From: Thiorhodovibrio winogradskyi
Lineage (GTDB): Bacteria; Pseudomonadota; Gammaproteobacteria; Chromatiales; Chromatiaceae
Direction: 5' to 3'
NCBI RefSeq assembly: GCF_036208045.1
Contig: NZ_CP121472.1
Span: 3,793,531 to 3,857,530, forward strand
Length of the DNA: 64,000 bases
The notes beneath the pieces were generated by a model. It ran no database searches. It had not been told where the DNA came from and saw only the letters and a list, made by a program, of their open reading frames with translations. Within the stretch, counting starts at the first letter, position 1, and each line of letters opens with the position of its first letter. Shown here piece after piece: positions 9,540-18,275 of the stretch. The translations under genes were made by a program, and so were the position numbers.

Positions 9540-10415
9540 TCAGAGCAGCAGCAGGCTGAGCGCCATCACCGCCATGCCAGCGACCAGCGCATACACAGTT
9601 GGATGATGCTCACCATAGGTCTCGGCCGATGGCAGCAGCACGTCGAAGGAGATGAAGATCATGATCCCGGCGACGGCCGCCAGTGAGAGACCGAGCAGGG
9701 CCTGGGACCAAAAGCTGGACAACAACAGCAGGCCGAGCAGCGCGCCGACCGGCTCCGAGAGCCCCGACAACGCGGACCAACCGAACGCCTGCCAGCGGCT
9801 GCCGGTCGCGTAGTAGACCGGCACCGAGACCGCGATCCCTTCAGGAATATTGTGAATACCCACCGCAAGCGCGACCGGCATCCCGAGATGGATATCCTGC
9901 ATCGAGGTCAGCAATGTCGCTAGCCCTTCGGGCAGATTGTGCAGCGTGATGACCGCCGCGGTGAGCAGACCGACCTTCATCAACGGCTCGGCGCCAACCG
10001 CCTCCTTTCCCCTGGTGTCGGTTTCCGCACTGCCAGAAGCCTCCACGTTTGCCGCGCTGCTAGGCGGGCCCTGCGAGCCGGGAGAATCCAGCCTGTCGCG
10101 AGGGCGCATCTCATGCGGGTTGTAGCCGAGCGGAACCGAGCGATCAATGACCGCGACCAGCAGCATGCCGACAAACAAGGCCACGACGGCTGTGGTGTGA
10201 GCACTGCGACTGATCTCCTCGAGCGCGTCGACGCCGGACGGTAGCAGCTCGACGAAGGAGACGTAGATCATCACCCCCGCCGAGAACCCGAGTGAGATCC
10301 CGAGGAAGCGGGTATCCGCGCGAGGAGCAAAGAAGGCGATCGCGCTGCCAATCGCAGTGGCGAGGCCGGCAAGCAGCGTCAACAGCAATGCCGGCCAGAT
10401 CGAACTGGCATCCAT
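9540..10415 (-). CDS. ZIP family metal transporter
   Basis: This 291-residue membrane protein starts at ATG 10415, which has AAGGAG upstream; a longer in-frame extension to 10526 lacks support. It shows the ZIP family's eight-helix pattern with a hydrophilic loop in the middle (about residues 105-145). The two signature helices carry HNLPEG at His159 and HNIPEG at His188, which form the binuclear metal centre. It resembles ZupT-type importers of zinc, iron or manganese in the inner membrane. A defective VIT-type transporter lies just downstream on the other strand, so two divalent-metal genes are adjacent, one of them dead. Confidence 0.9.
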   Translation of the reverse strand: MDASSIWPALLLTLLAGLATAIGSAIAFFAPRADTRFLGISLGFSAGVMIYVSFVELLPSGVDALEEISRSAHTTAVVALFVGMLLVAVIDRSVPLGYNPHEMRPRDRLDSPGSQGPPSSAANVEASGSAETDTRGKEAVGAEPLMKVGLLTAAVITLHNLPEGLATLLTSMQDIHLGMPVALAVGIHNIPEGIAVSVPVYYATGSRWQAFGWSALSGLSEPVGALLGLLLLSSFWSQALLGLSLAAVAGIMIFISFDVLLPSAETYGEHHPTVYALVAGMAVMALSLLLL

Positions 10416-10706
10416 AGAGGGTGGCTCCTTAGAACTATGAGGATAGGTGCATTTGGCATCATCCAAGCAGTTTTTCGGCCACATTGACTTTTCGTTGGAT
10501 GACGTGTCAGCGACGAGACCTGGCATATCTACGCTGGGCGGATTCCGTTCGAGGCCGAGGAGATCAGCCTAGACGAGATCCCGAAGAAGCGCGCCAAGGT
10601 CATGCCACGATCAGCATTTCGCGCTCGAGCTGCTGGCTCGAGATTCGATGGTGCTTGATCAGCGCCTTCCAGAGGATTAGTACCAGATGGCCCTTGGAGA
10701 CTCAGG
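10416..10706. other. Gap with a possible coding remnant
   Basis: There is no intact gene. On the + strand, around 10520-10612, one frame reads WHIYAGRIPFEAEEISLDEI followed by basic residues. It looks like a piece of a real protein that I cannot assign. The rest appears non-coding. Confidence 0.35.
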
Positions 10707-10907
10707 TCACCGTTCGTCCGTCGAACCGCTCAGTTGCGCCTTGAGACGCTCAAGCTCGGCCAGGGCGAGTTCCTTGGCGGCCCGTTCTTGCTCGGTGTTG
10801 ACCCGTTCGGTGTGGAATTTGTTCAACTCCAATAGCCAGATGCCGCCGTGCTCGACCAAGCTGCGGCCTTGCGCGTCGCGCAGGCGAAAATCGTGCAGGT
10901 AGCGATC
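10707..10907 (-). pseudogene. Rpn/PD-(D/E)XK nuclease-type fragment
   Basis: The frame encodes [20 protein letters not shown], then [10 protein letters not shown], then a charged coiled tail RAAKELALAELERLKAQL. This combination is typical of the C-terminal half of Rpn-like putative transposase/nuclease proteins. The catalytic N-terminal part is missing. The fragment abuts the broken transaldolase gene, in a different frame, at about 10905. It is best read as debris left by an insertion or recombination event. Confidence 0.5.
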
Positions 10908-11218
10908 AGCAGCGTCTCGACCGCCTGTAGCCCCTGCGGTGTGCCAGGCACCTTGATGAACAGGTTGGGGCGACCGACCCGGTCCCACAGCGCGCGTGCC
11001 TGACGCAGGGTCGCGAGCGGATCATAGGCCAGGTGGGGTGAGACATCGAGGCTGACAAAACCGTCGCGGCCGTCGCTCGCTTCATACACCGGCAGCAGCA
11101 GATCGCAGGCGCGGATGCGCGCTGCGAGCTGGCCGTTGTCGAGCATGTCGCGTGACAGACTATCGAGCCAGAAGCGCTGGCCGTGATCCTTGAGCTTGGC
11201 GAGTTGCTGATTCGGCAT
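10904..11218 (-). pseudogene. tal: Transaldolase fragment with internal deletion
   Basis: It starts at ATG 11218 with [18 protein letters not shown], a canonical transaldolase N-terminus. Instead of the expected GITSNP-type stretch, the sequence jumps after LAARI to [20 protein letters not shown], removing about 50 residues. It continues through [17 protein letters not shown] and [18 protein letters not shown], which includes the Schiff-base Lys region IKVP. It ends abruptly after about 105 residues at the junction with the nuclease fragment. A functional enzyme would need 320-360 residues or more. With gnd this is the second broken pentose-phosphate gene here. Confidence 0.8.
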
Positions 11219-11531
11219 TGCGGAATCCCTTTGATGATTGGCACGGATGGCAAGGATTGACGGGCCTGTGCGCGCTGGCGGCCAAGGCCTCGTCGAGTCA
11301 GAAGTCATTTGCAAGAGATTATTTGCAAGAGAAAGGCTGCAAGAGAAAGGCCAGCCTCGCCAAACGGCCAGACTTCGGACAGATTGCCGAGAACAGGGTC
11401 GAGCCGCTGCCCGAGGGTGGGGCCAATGCCCCGACCAACGGGGCAAAACGCCCGCTTGCACTTGCACAGCCGGCACATTGGTGAGACGCAATGGGTGAGG
11501 CGCGGCAAGTCGGGCAAGGACGCCATCGGCG
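11219..11531. other. Intergenic stretch with imperfect 14-bp repeats
   Basis: No gene is recognised. At about 11308-11350 there are three imperfect copies of a TTTGCAAGAGAAAGG-like unit in tandem. The rest is GC-rich without clear structure. Confidence 0.5.
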
Positions 11532-12992
11532 TCATCGTCCTAGCCGCCGAGCAGTTCGAGCGTTGTCACCCTTCCTTGCCGACCCTGAGACCCGACCCTG
11601 AGTCCGGGGCTTGTCGTTAGACTCCTCGATCAGATCAAGGCAGAACGGTGCCTGCCCATCGAGCGCATGTTGACCGATGATGGCGGCAGCCGCGCTCCAG
11701 CCTTGATGACGGGTGCCGCGGGGTGTCAGGTCGCGGCCATGGATGTACTCGGCGAAGCCCCATGGCTCACCGTCCATCGGCAATGCATTGGCACGGTTGA
11801 TGCCGTCGAGGAAACGCTGGGCTTGCTCCTGCAGACCCCGACGCGCCAGGTCGCAGACATAGAAGCCCGTCACCATCGGCCAGAGCCCGCCGTTGTGGTA
11901 CTCGTAGGGCTCGTTCTTGAAGCTATACGAGAACATCATCTGCAGGTCTTCCCAGTCATCGTCGACGGGATGGATGACAGGATGGAACGCAGGCAGCAAG
12001 GCCGCCTTGCGGCCGTGCCAATCATGGTCGCTGTGATGATTGATGTCCTGCTTGATGTCCTGGTCGCTGTCCTGATCGCTGTCCTGGACGAGCTTCTGGG
12101 CAATACCATCCGCAATGAACTCATCCACCCGTTGCCGCTGGGCCTCATCGGCAACACCGAGCAAGGATGCCAGCACATTGGCCAAGGCATCGAAACGATA
12201 GCTGTAGCCGGCCGGTGAGAAGGACGCCATCCAATGGCGGTTGCGGCAATGCGATGCCGCCTGGAGTCCCTTGCGGTACAGGACCTCGTGGTAGACATCA
12301 TCCGGAAGCGGGCTGTCGTCGTCCTCGGCAAACCAATAGTTGCAGCGAATCAGATGTCGCAGGCGGCTGATCCGCTCGGTCAGCGCGTGATCGGCTGAGC
12401 CGTGCACCGACTCGTGGACCTTGGCCAGCGTACGCTGCGCCTGGAGATAGAGCAGCTGGTCATAGAGCACATAGCCATTGCGCAGATACTCGTCCGCCCA
12501 GTCGCCGGTCAGCGGGATATAGAGCAGTCCGCGGTTGTTGAGTTCCCAGGCGCCGAGCAGGAAACGGATCTTCTCGATCACGGGGGTCATCCGATTCAGG
12601 AACGCCTCGTCACCCGTGGCACGCCAATACTCGCCGCAGCCGATCAGAAACCAGAGATTGGCATCGATGCGCCCGGCGGTGCCGCCGTAGCTGACGCGCC
12701 CGGCGATGGGATCGACGTTGCTCGGGATCTCGCCATGCGGCCCCTGATGCTGAGCCAGGGTAATGAAGGTTCTGCCCGCGGCCTCACGCAGCCCCTGATC
12801 GCCGATGAGCAGCGCCGCCAAGGCGATGATGGCGCCGTCGCGCGCCCAGATCCGGTGATAATTGCGGTGCTTGATCGGCGACGCGACGAAGCCGTGCGGA
12901 CTCTTGCAGGCCTGCAGCAGCTGCACCGCGCGCTGGTAGGCCTCGTTGGGTGGCGCATTGGTTGCACTCGGTGAATGGAGCTCTTTTGGCAT
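11532..12992 (-). CDS. Amylo-alpha-1,6-glucosidase / GH100-like glycoside hydrolase
   Basis: This 486-residue, probably cytoplasmic protein has an (alpha/alpha)6-barrel glycosidase pattern. Residues about 45-55 contain [12 protein letters not shown], followed by [29 protein letters not shown] and a late [16 protein letters not shown] segment ending in GEPWGFAEY. These are hallmarks of glycogen-debranching or neutral-invertase-like enzymes. The probable general acid and base are the Asp of WARDG and a late Glu, by family analogy. Between residues about 300 and 320 is a Gln/Asp/His-rich insertion (D-Q-D-S-D-Q-D) made by a 12-bp tandem repeat. It lies beside broken gnd and tal, so it may be the survivor of a storage-sugar utilisation cluster. 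Exact substrate unknown. Confidence 0.75.
   Translation of the reverse strand: MPKELHSPSATNAPPNEAYQRAVQLLQACKSPHGFVASPIKHRNYHRIWARDGAIIALAALLIGDQGLREAAGRTFITLAQHQGPHGEIPSNVDPIAGRVSYGGTAGRIDANLWFLIGCGEYWRATGDEAFLNRMTPVIEKIRFLLGAWELNNRGLLYIPLTGDWADEYLRNGYVLYDQLLYLQAQRTLAKVHESVHGSADHALTERISRLRHLIRCNYWFAEDDDSPLPDDVYHEVLYRKGLQAASHCRNRHWMASFSPAGYSYRFDALANVLASLLGVADEAQRQRVDEFIADGIAQKLVQDSDQDSDQDIKQDINHHSDHDWHGRKAALLPAFHPVIHPVDDDWEDLQMMFSYSFKNEPYEYHNGGLWPMVTGFYVCDLARRGLQEQAQRFLDGINRANALPMDGEPWGFAEYIHGRDLTPRGTRHQGWSAAAAIIGQHALDGQAPFCLDLIEESNDKPRTQGRVSGSARKGDNARTARRLGR
12042..12089. repeat. 4 x 12-bp tandem repeat inside the glycosidase gene
   Basis: Four consecutive units follow the consensus G(A/C)TGTCCTG(A/G/C)TC. 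They encode an Asp/Gln/Ser-rich, Lys/Ile-interrupted stretch on the minus strand. The unit is a multiple of 3, so frame is kept. Confidence 0.85.
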
Positions 12993-13032
12993 GCGCTCAG
13001 ACCCTCTCGCGGAACAGCGCTGAGTATCGCGC

Positions 13033-13587
13033 TTAAGTGTCGCGCTTTTCGATCACACCACAGGCGATGCGCGGTCCGGCCGCGCCCGAAGGCTGCGAGT
13101 GGTAATCATCGGCGCCCTCGTGGATCACCAGGGCGGCGCTGTCGCGATCAAAGAGCTGCTTATCCATGTCCGAGACGCGGGTCATCACCTCGATCTCGAG
13201 CCGGCCGTTTTCGGGGATGTGGATGTTGGGCATGTCACCAAGGTGCGGCCCATCTTCGACTAGATAGCCGTGGGCATTGGCCTCCTCGGCGGTGAGATGA
13301 CCGCCCGCGGAATCGAAGGGCGGATCGCAGGCACCCGTCTCGTGGATATGGAAGGCATGCACCCCCGCCGGTAGTCCACCGAGGCGCGCGTGCAATAACA
13401 CCCCGTTGGGGGTCTCGCTCAGCAGCACCGCGCCAACGCTATTGCCATCACGGTCTTGCATCATGCTTTCCCCCAAGGTCGACTCAGCAGCGAGTGGCAA
13501 GCTCAGCGCGGCGCCGAGCAAGCCTGACGGGACGGCAAGCCAAGCCTTGCGGCGGATACGCGGGATGGTGGAATGGGTATCGGGCAT
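13033..13587 (-). CDS. sodC: Superoxide dismutase [Cu-Zn]
   Basis: This 184-residue protein starts at ATG 13587. The N-terminus has basic residues, a hydrophobic stretch (AVPSGLLGAALSLPLA) and an A-A-E cleavage-like site, so it is probably periplasmic. Copper and zinc ligands are visible in order: HAFHIHETG, the bridging or zinc histidines in AGGHL and ANAHG, DGPHLGDMPNIH with the zinc Asp, and the last copper His in VIHEGADDYHSQPSG. The structural cysteines lie in GACDPP and RIACGVIE. It detoxifies superoxide outside the cytoplasm. It stands alone between the glycosidase and a YeeE/YedE gene on the other strand. Confidence 0.93.
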   Translation of the reverse strand: MPDTHSTIPRIRRKAWLAVPSGLLGAALSLPLAAESTLGESMMQDRDGNSVGAVLLSETPNGVLLHARLGGLPAGVHAFHIHETGACDPPFDSAGGHLTAEEANAHGYLVEDGPHLGDMPNIHIPENGRLEIEVMTRVSDMDKQLFDRDSAALVIHEGADDYHSQPSGAAGPRIACGVIEKRDT

Positions 13588-13924
13588 CAGGAAGTCTCCG
13601 TGTCGGTTCGTGATTGATGGCTGCTTGTCAGCCGCCTTTGCGGTAGCAACCGGTAGTAAGTTGCCAGCAAACTTGATACCAGAACCAATTTCCGCGAGGT
13701 TTAACAAGTTCAATGCCTACCCAGAGCGCAAGCATCCCCTCAACCATTGCCCATATCCACCAGCGACGGGTTGTATTGACCCACGACTGATCAGCCACCT
13801 CAGCCTCGACAAGCTGCAAACCCAGATCCAGCCTCATCCAACCTCAGTGGCCATGAGCTGGGGCCATGAGCTGGCCCGCTTGTTGCTGATCACTGGAGCT
13901 GGTCTTGTTAGCGAGAGGTTGTTC
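13588..13924. other. Intergenic region between divergent genes, nothing recognised
   Basis: This 337-bp gap separates sodC from the YeeE/YedE gene. Open frames here give no recognisable protein. Promoters for both divergent genes should lie here, but I cannot place them. Confidence 0.45.
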
Positions 13925-14365
13925 ATGATGGAAGGCTACACACCAGTCCTGTCAACGATCGGCGGGGTACTGATCAGTTTCGCCACTATCGCATTACTCT
14001 ATTTCAACGGCCGCATCGCCTTCAACGGCCGCATCAGCGGCATCATGGGCGGCTTGCTCAGGCCGCAGCAGGGTGACACGCTTTGGCGCGCGGTCTTTCT
14101 GGCCGGACTCATGACCGGAGCGGCCCTGATCCTGCTGCCGCAGCCAGCGGCGATGGATTTGCGCTTCGACGTCTCGAATTCGACGATTATCCTCGGTGGC
14201 TTCCTGGTCGGCATCGGCACCCGCATCGGCACCGGCTGCACCAGCGGCCATGGGGTCTGCGGCGTCGGTCGGCTAGCGCCGCGATCACTGGTCGCGAGCG
14301 CGGTCTTCGTCGGCTTCGCGATCACTACCGCGACCACGGTCCGGCATGTCTGGGAGGGCTTCTGA
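13925..14365 (+). CDS. YeeE/YedE family membrane protein (thiosulfate/sulfur transport-like)
   Basis: I chose ATG 13925, with GAGAGG upstream, giving 146 residues, the normal size for the first half of split YeeE/YedE pairs. Four or so membrane segments are visible. The family signature GTRIGTGCTSGHGVCGVGRL is present, including the conserved Cys residues thought to handle thiosulfate or persulfide sulfur. An 18-bp tandem duplication adds an extra NGRIAF copy in the first loop/helix, which may or may not disturb it. The stop codon overlaps the start of the second half (ATG 14365), which is broken, so the pair is unlikely to work normally. Confidence 0.75.
   Translation: MMEGYTPVLSTIGGVLISFATIALLYFNGRIAFNGRISGIMGGLLRPQQGDTLWRAVFLAGLMTGAALILLPQPAAMDLRFDVSNSTIILGGFLVGIGTRIGTGCTSGHGVCGVGRLAPRSLVASAVFVGFAITTATTVRHVWEGF
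14003..14038. repeat. 18-bp tandem duplication in the YedE gene
   Basis: Two copies of TTCAACGGCCGCATC plus a triplet lie end to end and add six residues (F-N-G-R-I-A) in frame. Relatives normally have a single NGRI(A/S)G motif here, so this looks like a recent duplication. Confidence 0.8.
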
Positions 14366-14750
14366 TGCTTGGCTATCTCGTCGTCTTCCTCTCCGGCGCT
14401 CTGTTCGCGGTGGGTCTTGGTGTCTCCGGCATGACATTGCCGAAAAGGGCATTGGTTTTCTTGATCTCGGTTGCGACTGGGATCCGAGCCTGATCCTGGT
14501 GATGGTCGGCTCGGCCGGTGTCTAACTGCTGCTCTACCCTTGAATCAAGCAGCGCTCGAGCCCGCTGTTCGATACCGAGTTCCACATCCCGACCCGTAAC
14601 GACATCGATCAACGGCTGCTCATTGGCGCCGCGCTCTTTGGTGTCGGCTTGGGCCTGGTTGGGTTCTGCCCCGACCTGGCCATGACCGCCCTCGCGAGCG
14701 GACATCCCGATGCGCTGATCTTCTTCACCGCCATGGTGACAGGGATGTAA
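14365..14750 (+). pseudogene. Second half of YeeE/YedE pair (DUF6691-like), inactivated
   Basis: The first 23 codons (LSGALFAVGLGVSGMT) match the N-terminus of the partner subunit. The frame then shifts near 14450 into one reading GFLDLGCDWDPSLILVMVGS. That frame is interrupted by stop codons before the recognisable FHIPTRNDIDQRLLIGAALF and GLVGFCPDLAMTALASG segments and ends VTGM-stop. A frameshift, at least two internal stops and a premature end make it a pseudogene. It overlaps the stop codon of the preceding intact half. Confidence 0.8.
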
Positions 14751-14907
14751 GCCCACCGCACGGTGGACCAACTCGCCAAGAATCGGACACCGACCGGGAG
14801 CATGAGTGAGGGATGAGCTGAATGCTAGGCTATCAGGCAACGCCCGAGGGGGCAGTGCCCTAAGGAACAGCACCCGAGGCAATGGAGATCGTTCCGAGCC
14901 CCAGCAC

Positions 14908-15300
14908 CAGGTTCAGCGACTCAAGCTCGGGCCGATGCAAAACCTGGTCTATGTTATCAAGATCCATGTAATGGCCGAGGAGGCCGATTTCTGGCAGCGC
15001 GCGACAGGCGCCAGCCACGGCTGATCGCACCGGCGAGGTCTAGGCCTCCCCGCCGCCGCCAAAGCTGCATCGGCACCATGACGGCGACCGCATCAGGCTC
15101 GGCGCCACCGAGATCACCTGCATCGCCACCCCGGGCTGCGAGGGAGCCGGCCAGATGAACGCCACCTTTGATCGAACGTCTAGCAGCTGATCGATGACCT
15201 AGGATCACAGCCGCATGTGCGCACCCGCAAATCTGGCACGACTTCTGCTTAATCTGCTCGGGCAAGCTGATCGATCGCGGCCTAACCCAGCCCAAGACTC
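14908..15300 (+). pseudogene. MBL-fold (metallo-beta-lactamase-like) protein remnant
   Basis: Disconnected pieces can be read. VQRLKLGPMQNLVYVI resembles the first strands of small MBL-fold hydrolases. VMAEEADFWQRATG resembles their mid-region. In another frame, HDGDRIRLGATEITCIATPG matches the strand leading to the HTPG metal-ligand motif, here degraded to ATPG. The HxHxDH zinc motif is gone and stops interrupt all frames. In sulfur bacteria, YedE genes are often next to MBL-type persulfide dioxygenases, which supports the assignment. This is inference from fragments. Confidence 0.55.
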
Positions 15301-15349
15301 AACCTAGTCAAAACTCCTAGTCAACACTCAACTTAAGTGGAGTGACATC

Positions 15350-15868
15350 ATGTCTCGATCCAAGACCTTCCCCTACCTGATCGCGCTTACGGCCCTATTC
15401 GCCGCAGCCACAACAATGGCCGAGCCACAGCAAGACGACAGCAGCGCAATGCCAAAGAATCTCGACGACTACCAGTTCATCAATGCCATCGCCATTGATG
15501 ACCCCGAGGATCTGTTGCACGGTTTCCATCACTTCTATCTCAACAAGGCAGGCATTGAGGCATTCCTGCAGGGTGGACCCTATCCCGTCGGCGCCGAGTT
15601 CGTCGGCCTGGTCTACGAGATCACCCGCGATGGTCCAATTCGCAACGAGGGCGAGGGCAAGGCGATCGCCCTGATGGAGAAGGTCGAGGGCGCCGAGGAG
15701 ACCGGCGGCTGGCGCTTCGCACTGCTGACGCCGGACGGCTCAGCGATGGACATCGACCCGGCCAAGGACTGCTTCGACTGTCACACGCAGGTCAGCGAGC
15801 GCGACTTCGTGTTCTCTCAACCGCATCATGTCGGGGGGCTCGGCTGGACGCCGACTAACGGGCATTAA
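15350..15868 (+). CDS. Cytochrome P460 family protein
   Basis: This 172-residue protein has a signal peptide (FPYLIALTALFAAATTMA) and a C-terminal c-type haem motif CFDCH near residue 145. The body (DYQFINAIAI, HHFYLNKAGIEAFLQG, YPVGAEFVGLVYE) fits the P460 beta-sandwich family. P460 proteins are periplasmic and oxidise hydroxylamine or handle NO in some bacteria; many homologues have no known role. The P460-type Lys cross-link cannot be judged by eye. The DUF2269 gene follows after only 9 bp, so the two are probably co-transcribed. Confidence 0.85.
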   Translation: MSRSKTFPYLIALTALFAAATTMAEPQQDDSSAMPKNLDDYQFINAIAIDDPEDLLHGFHHFYLNKAGIEAFLQGGPYPVGAEFVGLVYEITRDGPIRNEGEGKAIALMEKVEGAEETGGWRFALLTPDGSAMDIDPAKDCFDCHTQVSERDFVFSQPHHVGGLGWTPTNGH

Positions 15869-15877
15869 TCAACGGAG

Positions 15878-16471
15878 ATGGCCTTGCTCTATGCCGTTCT
15901 GAAAGCCGTCCATCTATTCGGCGTTGTGCTCCTGGTCGGCAATGTCATCGTGACCCTGGCCTGGAAGCTGGGTGCCGACCGCACCGGTCAGCCGTCGGTG
16001 ATCGCCTTTGGCCAGCGCTTGGTCACCTTGACCGATTGGTGGTTCACGCTCGGAGGTGTGGTGCTGATCCTGATCGGTGGCTTCGGCATGGCCTGGGTCG
16101 CGGGGCTTGACCCCTTCGGCGTGCATTGGCTGGTCTGGGGTCAGATCCTGTTTGGCATCTCGGGGCTGCTCTGGGCGCTGATTCTGATCCCGACCCAGAT
16201 CCGCCAAGCGCGCCAGGCCAGCCGCTTCGAGGCCACTGGCGAGATTCCAGCAGAGTATTGGCGTGGCGCCCGACGCTGGACCGGGTGGGGGATCTTGGCC
16301 ATCGTGCCGCTGCTGGCCGCAATCTGGATCATGACTGCAAAACCGACAGCAGTACCGGCCGAGCCTGCGGGCCGGCTCAATCGAGACAAGCAGGAACAGA
16401 TTCCACACGCTTGGACGGTGAGCACCAAGGCTCAACTTGGACTTAACTCAACTCGCGGCGCCACGGTTTGA
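15878..16471 (+). CDS. DUF2269 family integral membrane protein
   Basis: This 197-residue protein has four hydrophobic segments (from Y-A-V-L-K-A-V-H-L-F-G-V-V-L-L onward). It carries the family's early His and a conserved W-W-F-T-L-G-G-V stretch. The tail after about residue 165 is hydrophilic. Function is unknown. Close coupling to a P460 haem protein suggests a membrane partner for a periplasmic redox or NO-related process. Confidence 0.8.
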   Translation: MALLYAVLKAVHLFGVVLLVGNVIVTLAWKLGADRTGQPSVIAFGQRLVTLTDWWFTLGGVVLILIGGFGMAWVAGLDPFGVHWLVWGQILFGISGLLWALILIPTQIRQARQASRFEATGEIPAEYWRGARRWTGWGILAIVPLLAAIWIMTAKPTAVPAEPAGRLNRDKQEQIPHAWTVSTKAQLGLNSTRGATV

Positions 16472-16593
16472 AGCTGGGCAAGATGGATTCCTAACGCGAC
16501 GCATCCGGGCACAGAGTTTGCTGCTCTCCGGTGCAGCCCGACCATCAACGCGAAGACATCAGAGAGAAAGACAACATAAACATTTAGCTAGCC

Positions 16594-16790
16594 AACGTCC
16601 TGATCCACATCGACGAGAGCCTGACCGCTTATCGCCGCGCTTCGTTGGAAACGCAATTGCGCGGGAACGACGGCGTCGTGATCTTGCTGCTCCCGAAGCG
16701 GCGCATCGGGCGCGGGCTCCGAGCGCGAGATCCGCCATCAGGTCCATGTCATCGCCGCAGCGGCGATCGTGCTCGCAGGCCAACATGAGG
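16594..16790 (+). pseudogene. Remnant of a small HMA/cation-stress-like protein
   Basis: One frame encodes NVLIHIDESLTAYRRASLET and then QLRGNDGVV, like the first beta-alpha-beta of small ferredoxin-fold proteins in which two related sequences normally follow. The match then fades into basic low-complexity sequence in shifting frames. No complete protein can be made. Confidence 0.3.
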
Positions 16791-16799
16791 ACGTCGATC

Positions 16800-17141
16800 A
16801 TGCCACTGACGGCAGGACGCGCACTCCTCGTGCTGTTCGCTGGGCTGGTGCTGGCCATCGCTGCCGCGGTCGTGACCACCTGGGTGTGCAACCTCACCGA
16901 TATCCTCTCGAGCGCTGCGAACCTGGTCGCGAAACCGCTGCTCGAGGAGCGCGTTCGCACCGGCTGGTACAGCCTCCTCGCCGCGGTCGCAGCCGGCGCC
17001 GGGGGCACGATTGCCGTGATCCAGCGCAAGCATGACACGCTGATCGGGGTCGTCGCCTCGGTCGCGCTCGCCGCCTATTCCGGCGATCTCGGCCGCGCGC
17101 TCGGTGGCTTCGTGCTCCTCGGGGTCAACACGGACGCATAG
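16800..17141 (+). pseudogene. DUF389-type membrane protein, C-terminal fragment
   Basis: ATG 16800 gives 113 residues. LLAAVAAGAGGTIAVIQRKH, then GVVASVALA, then GDLGRALGGFVLLGVNTDA match the end of DUF389 (TIGR00341-like) membrane proteins. In relatives a V-P-x-A-A-A-G-I helix lies between VALA and the GDLGRA loop. Here VALA is followed at once by AYSGDLG, so about ten residues are missing. The N-terminal two thirds are absent. Probably a decayed gene, although a short product could still be translated. Confidence 0.5.
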
Positions 17142-17191
17142 CGCCAGACCGGCAACATCGATGAGCTCGGGGGACTAGCGTCCCATCAGAA

Positions 17192-17211
17192 CAGCAAATT
17201 TGGAATTGCTG
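17192..17211. repeat. Short imperfect palindrome
   Basis: The 20 bases form an imperfect palindrome (CAGCAAATT / AATTGCTG, one-base bulge). It shares GGAATTGCTG with the right arm of the inverted repeat at 22514-22645. It lies between the DUF389 fragment and the Uma2 gene. Confidence 0.4.
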
Positions 17212-17301
17212 ACGGCACGCGGGCCGACGCCCGCCATCGCGCCATGATGCTAGAAACAGGCTTTCATCACTCGTTCCAGCCTCACATCAGGGAGGCGCTT
17301 C

Positions 17302-18055
17302 ATGCCCTATCCACTCCTGGCCGAGGCCTTTCCCGACGCCGAGATTCATTACCCGGAGAGCGACGTATGAGCCCTTGGCGGAGAGCGATGTTCAGCGCCG
17401 TTACCTGACCTATGCCATCGAGGCTCTTGAGCGCCATTTTCACGACCGCAAGGATGTTTATGTCTCCGGCAATCTGTTGCTCTACTCCGAAGAAGGCAAC
17501 CCGCGTGCCTGTGTGGCGCCGGACTGCTTCGTCGTTTTTGGGGTGGCCAAGCGCGAGCGGCGCACCTACAAGCTTTGGCTGGAGGACAACCAGCCGCCCG
17601 CGTTCGGACTGGAAATCACCTCAGCAAGCACGCGCGGCGAGAATCAGGGCAGTAAGCGCGGCCTTTATGCCTACCTCGGCGTGCAGGAATACTGGCAGTA
17701 CGATCCAACGGATGATTACCTCAAGCCGCGCTTGCAGGGGTTGCGCCTCAGCGAGGGCGAGTACCGTCCGATTCGCCGCCCCTCGCCTTTCGGGCAAAGG
17801 TATTCTTTCGTCAGCGAGGTGCTTGGGTTGGAATTACATCTGCGCGGCGAGACACTGCGCTTTCACGACCCAAGCACCGGCCATGATCTGCCCAATTACG
17901 CGGAAATCGACCAGGCCTGGCAAGCGGCGGAAGCACGCGAGCGGCAAGAGACGCGCGCGCGAATCGCACTAGAAGCCCGGCTAGCCGAGATCAGTCGCCC
18001 GCGACCCCTATCACCGGTATCTCGGCCAGAGGCCGACCTTCGTCACTCAGGTTGA
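17302..18055 (+). pseudogene. Uma2 family endonuclease, frameshifted near its start
   Basis: GGAGG precedes ATG 17302, and translation begins MPYPLLAEAFPDAEIHYPES. The frame ends at TGA 17368-17370. The rest of the protein is open in the +1 frame as YEPLAESDVQRRYL onward, so about 2 bases seem to be missing from a D-G-Y-E-P codon run near 17365. The remaining body is a normal Uma2 (DUF820, PD-(D/E)XK) domain: VAPDCFVVFGV, FGLEITSAST, KRGLYAYLGVQEYWQYDP. A coiled tail follows (ARERQETRARIALEARLAEI) whose end looks degraded. A TTG at 17375 could restart translation weakly. Uma2 copies are usually numerous in cyanobacteria and purple sulfur bacteria. Confidence 0.75.
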
Positions 18056-18275
18056 AGGGGGTTGAAGCACGCGCAGCAGTTGCTCGCGCTTGTGCCTGAA
18101 ATGTGCTGATGGCGTCGATTTTATAAGCGCGAAGCAGCAAAGCGCTAACAACGCAGGGATTGAACCACCGCGCATGATTGCGAACATAGCAGTTGACCGC
18201 ATTCGGGATTTGTCGATGATGGGTTCCTGCTGCCAACTCCCGGCACCTGGTGCCACGCACTCAAGAGATTGACCC

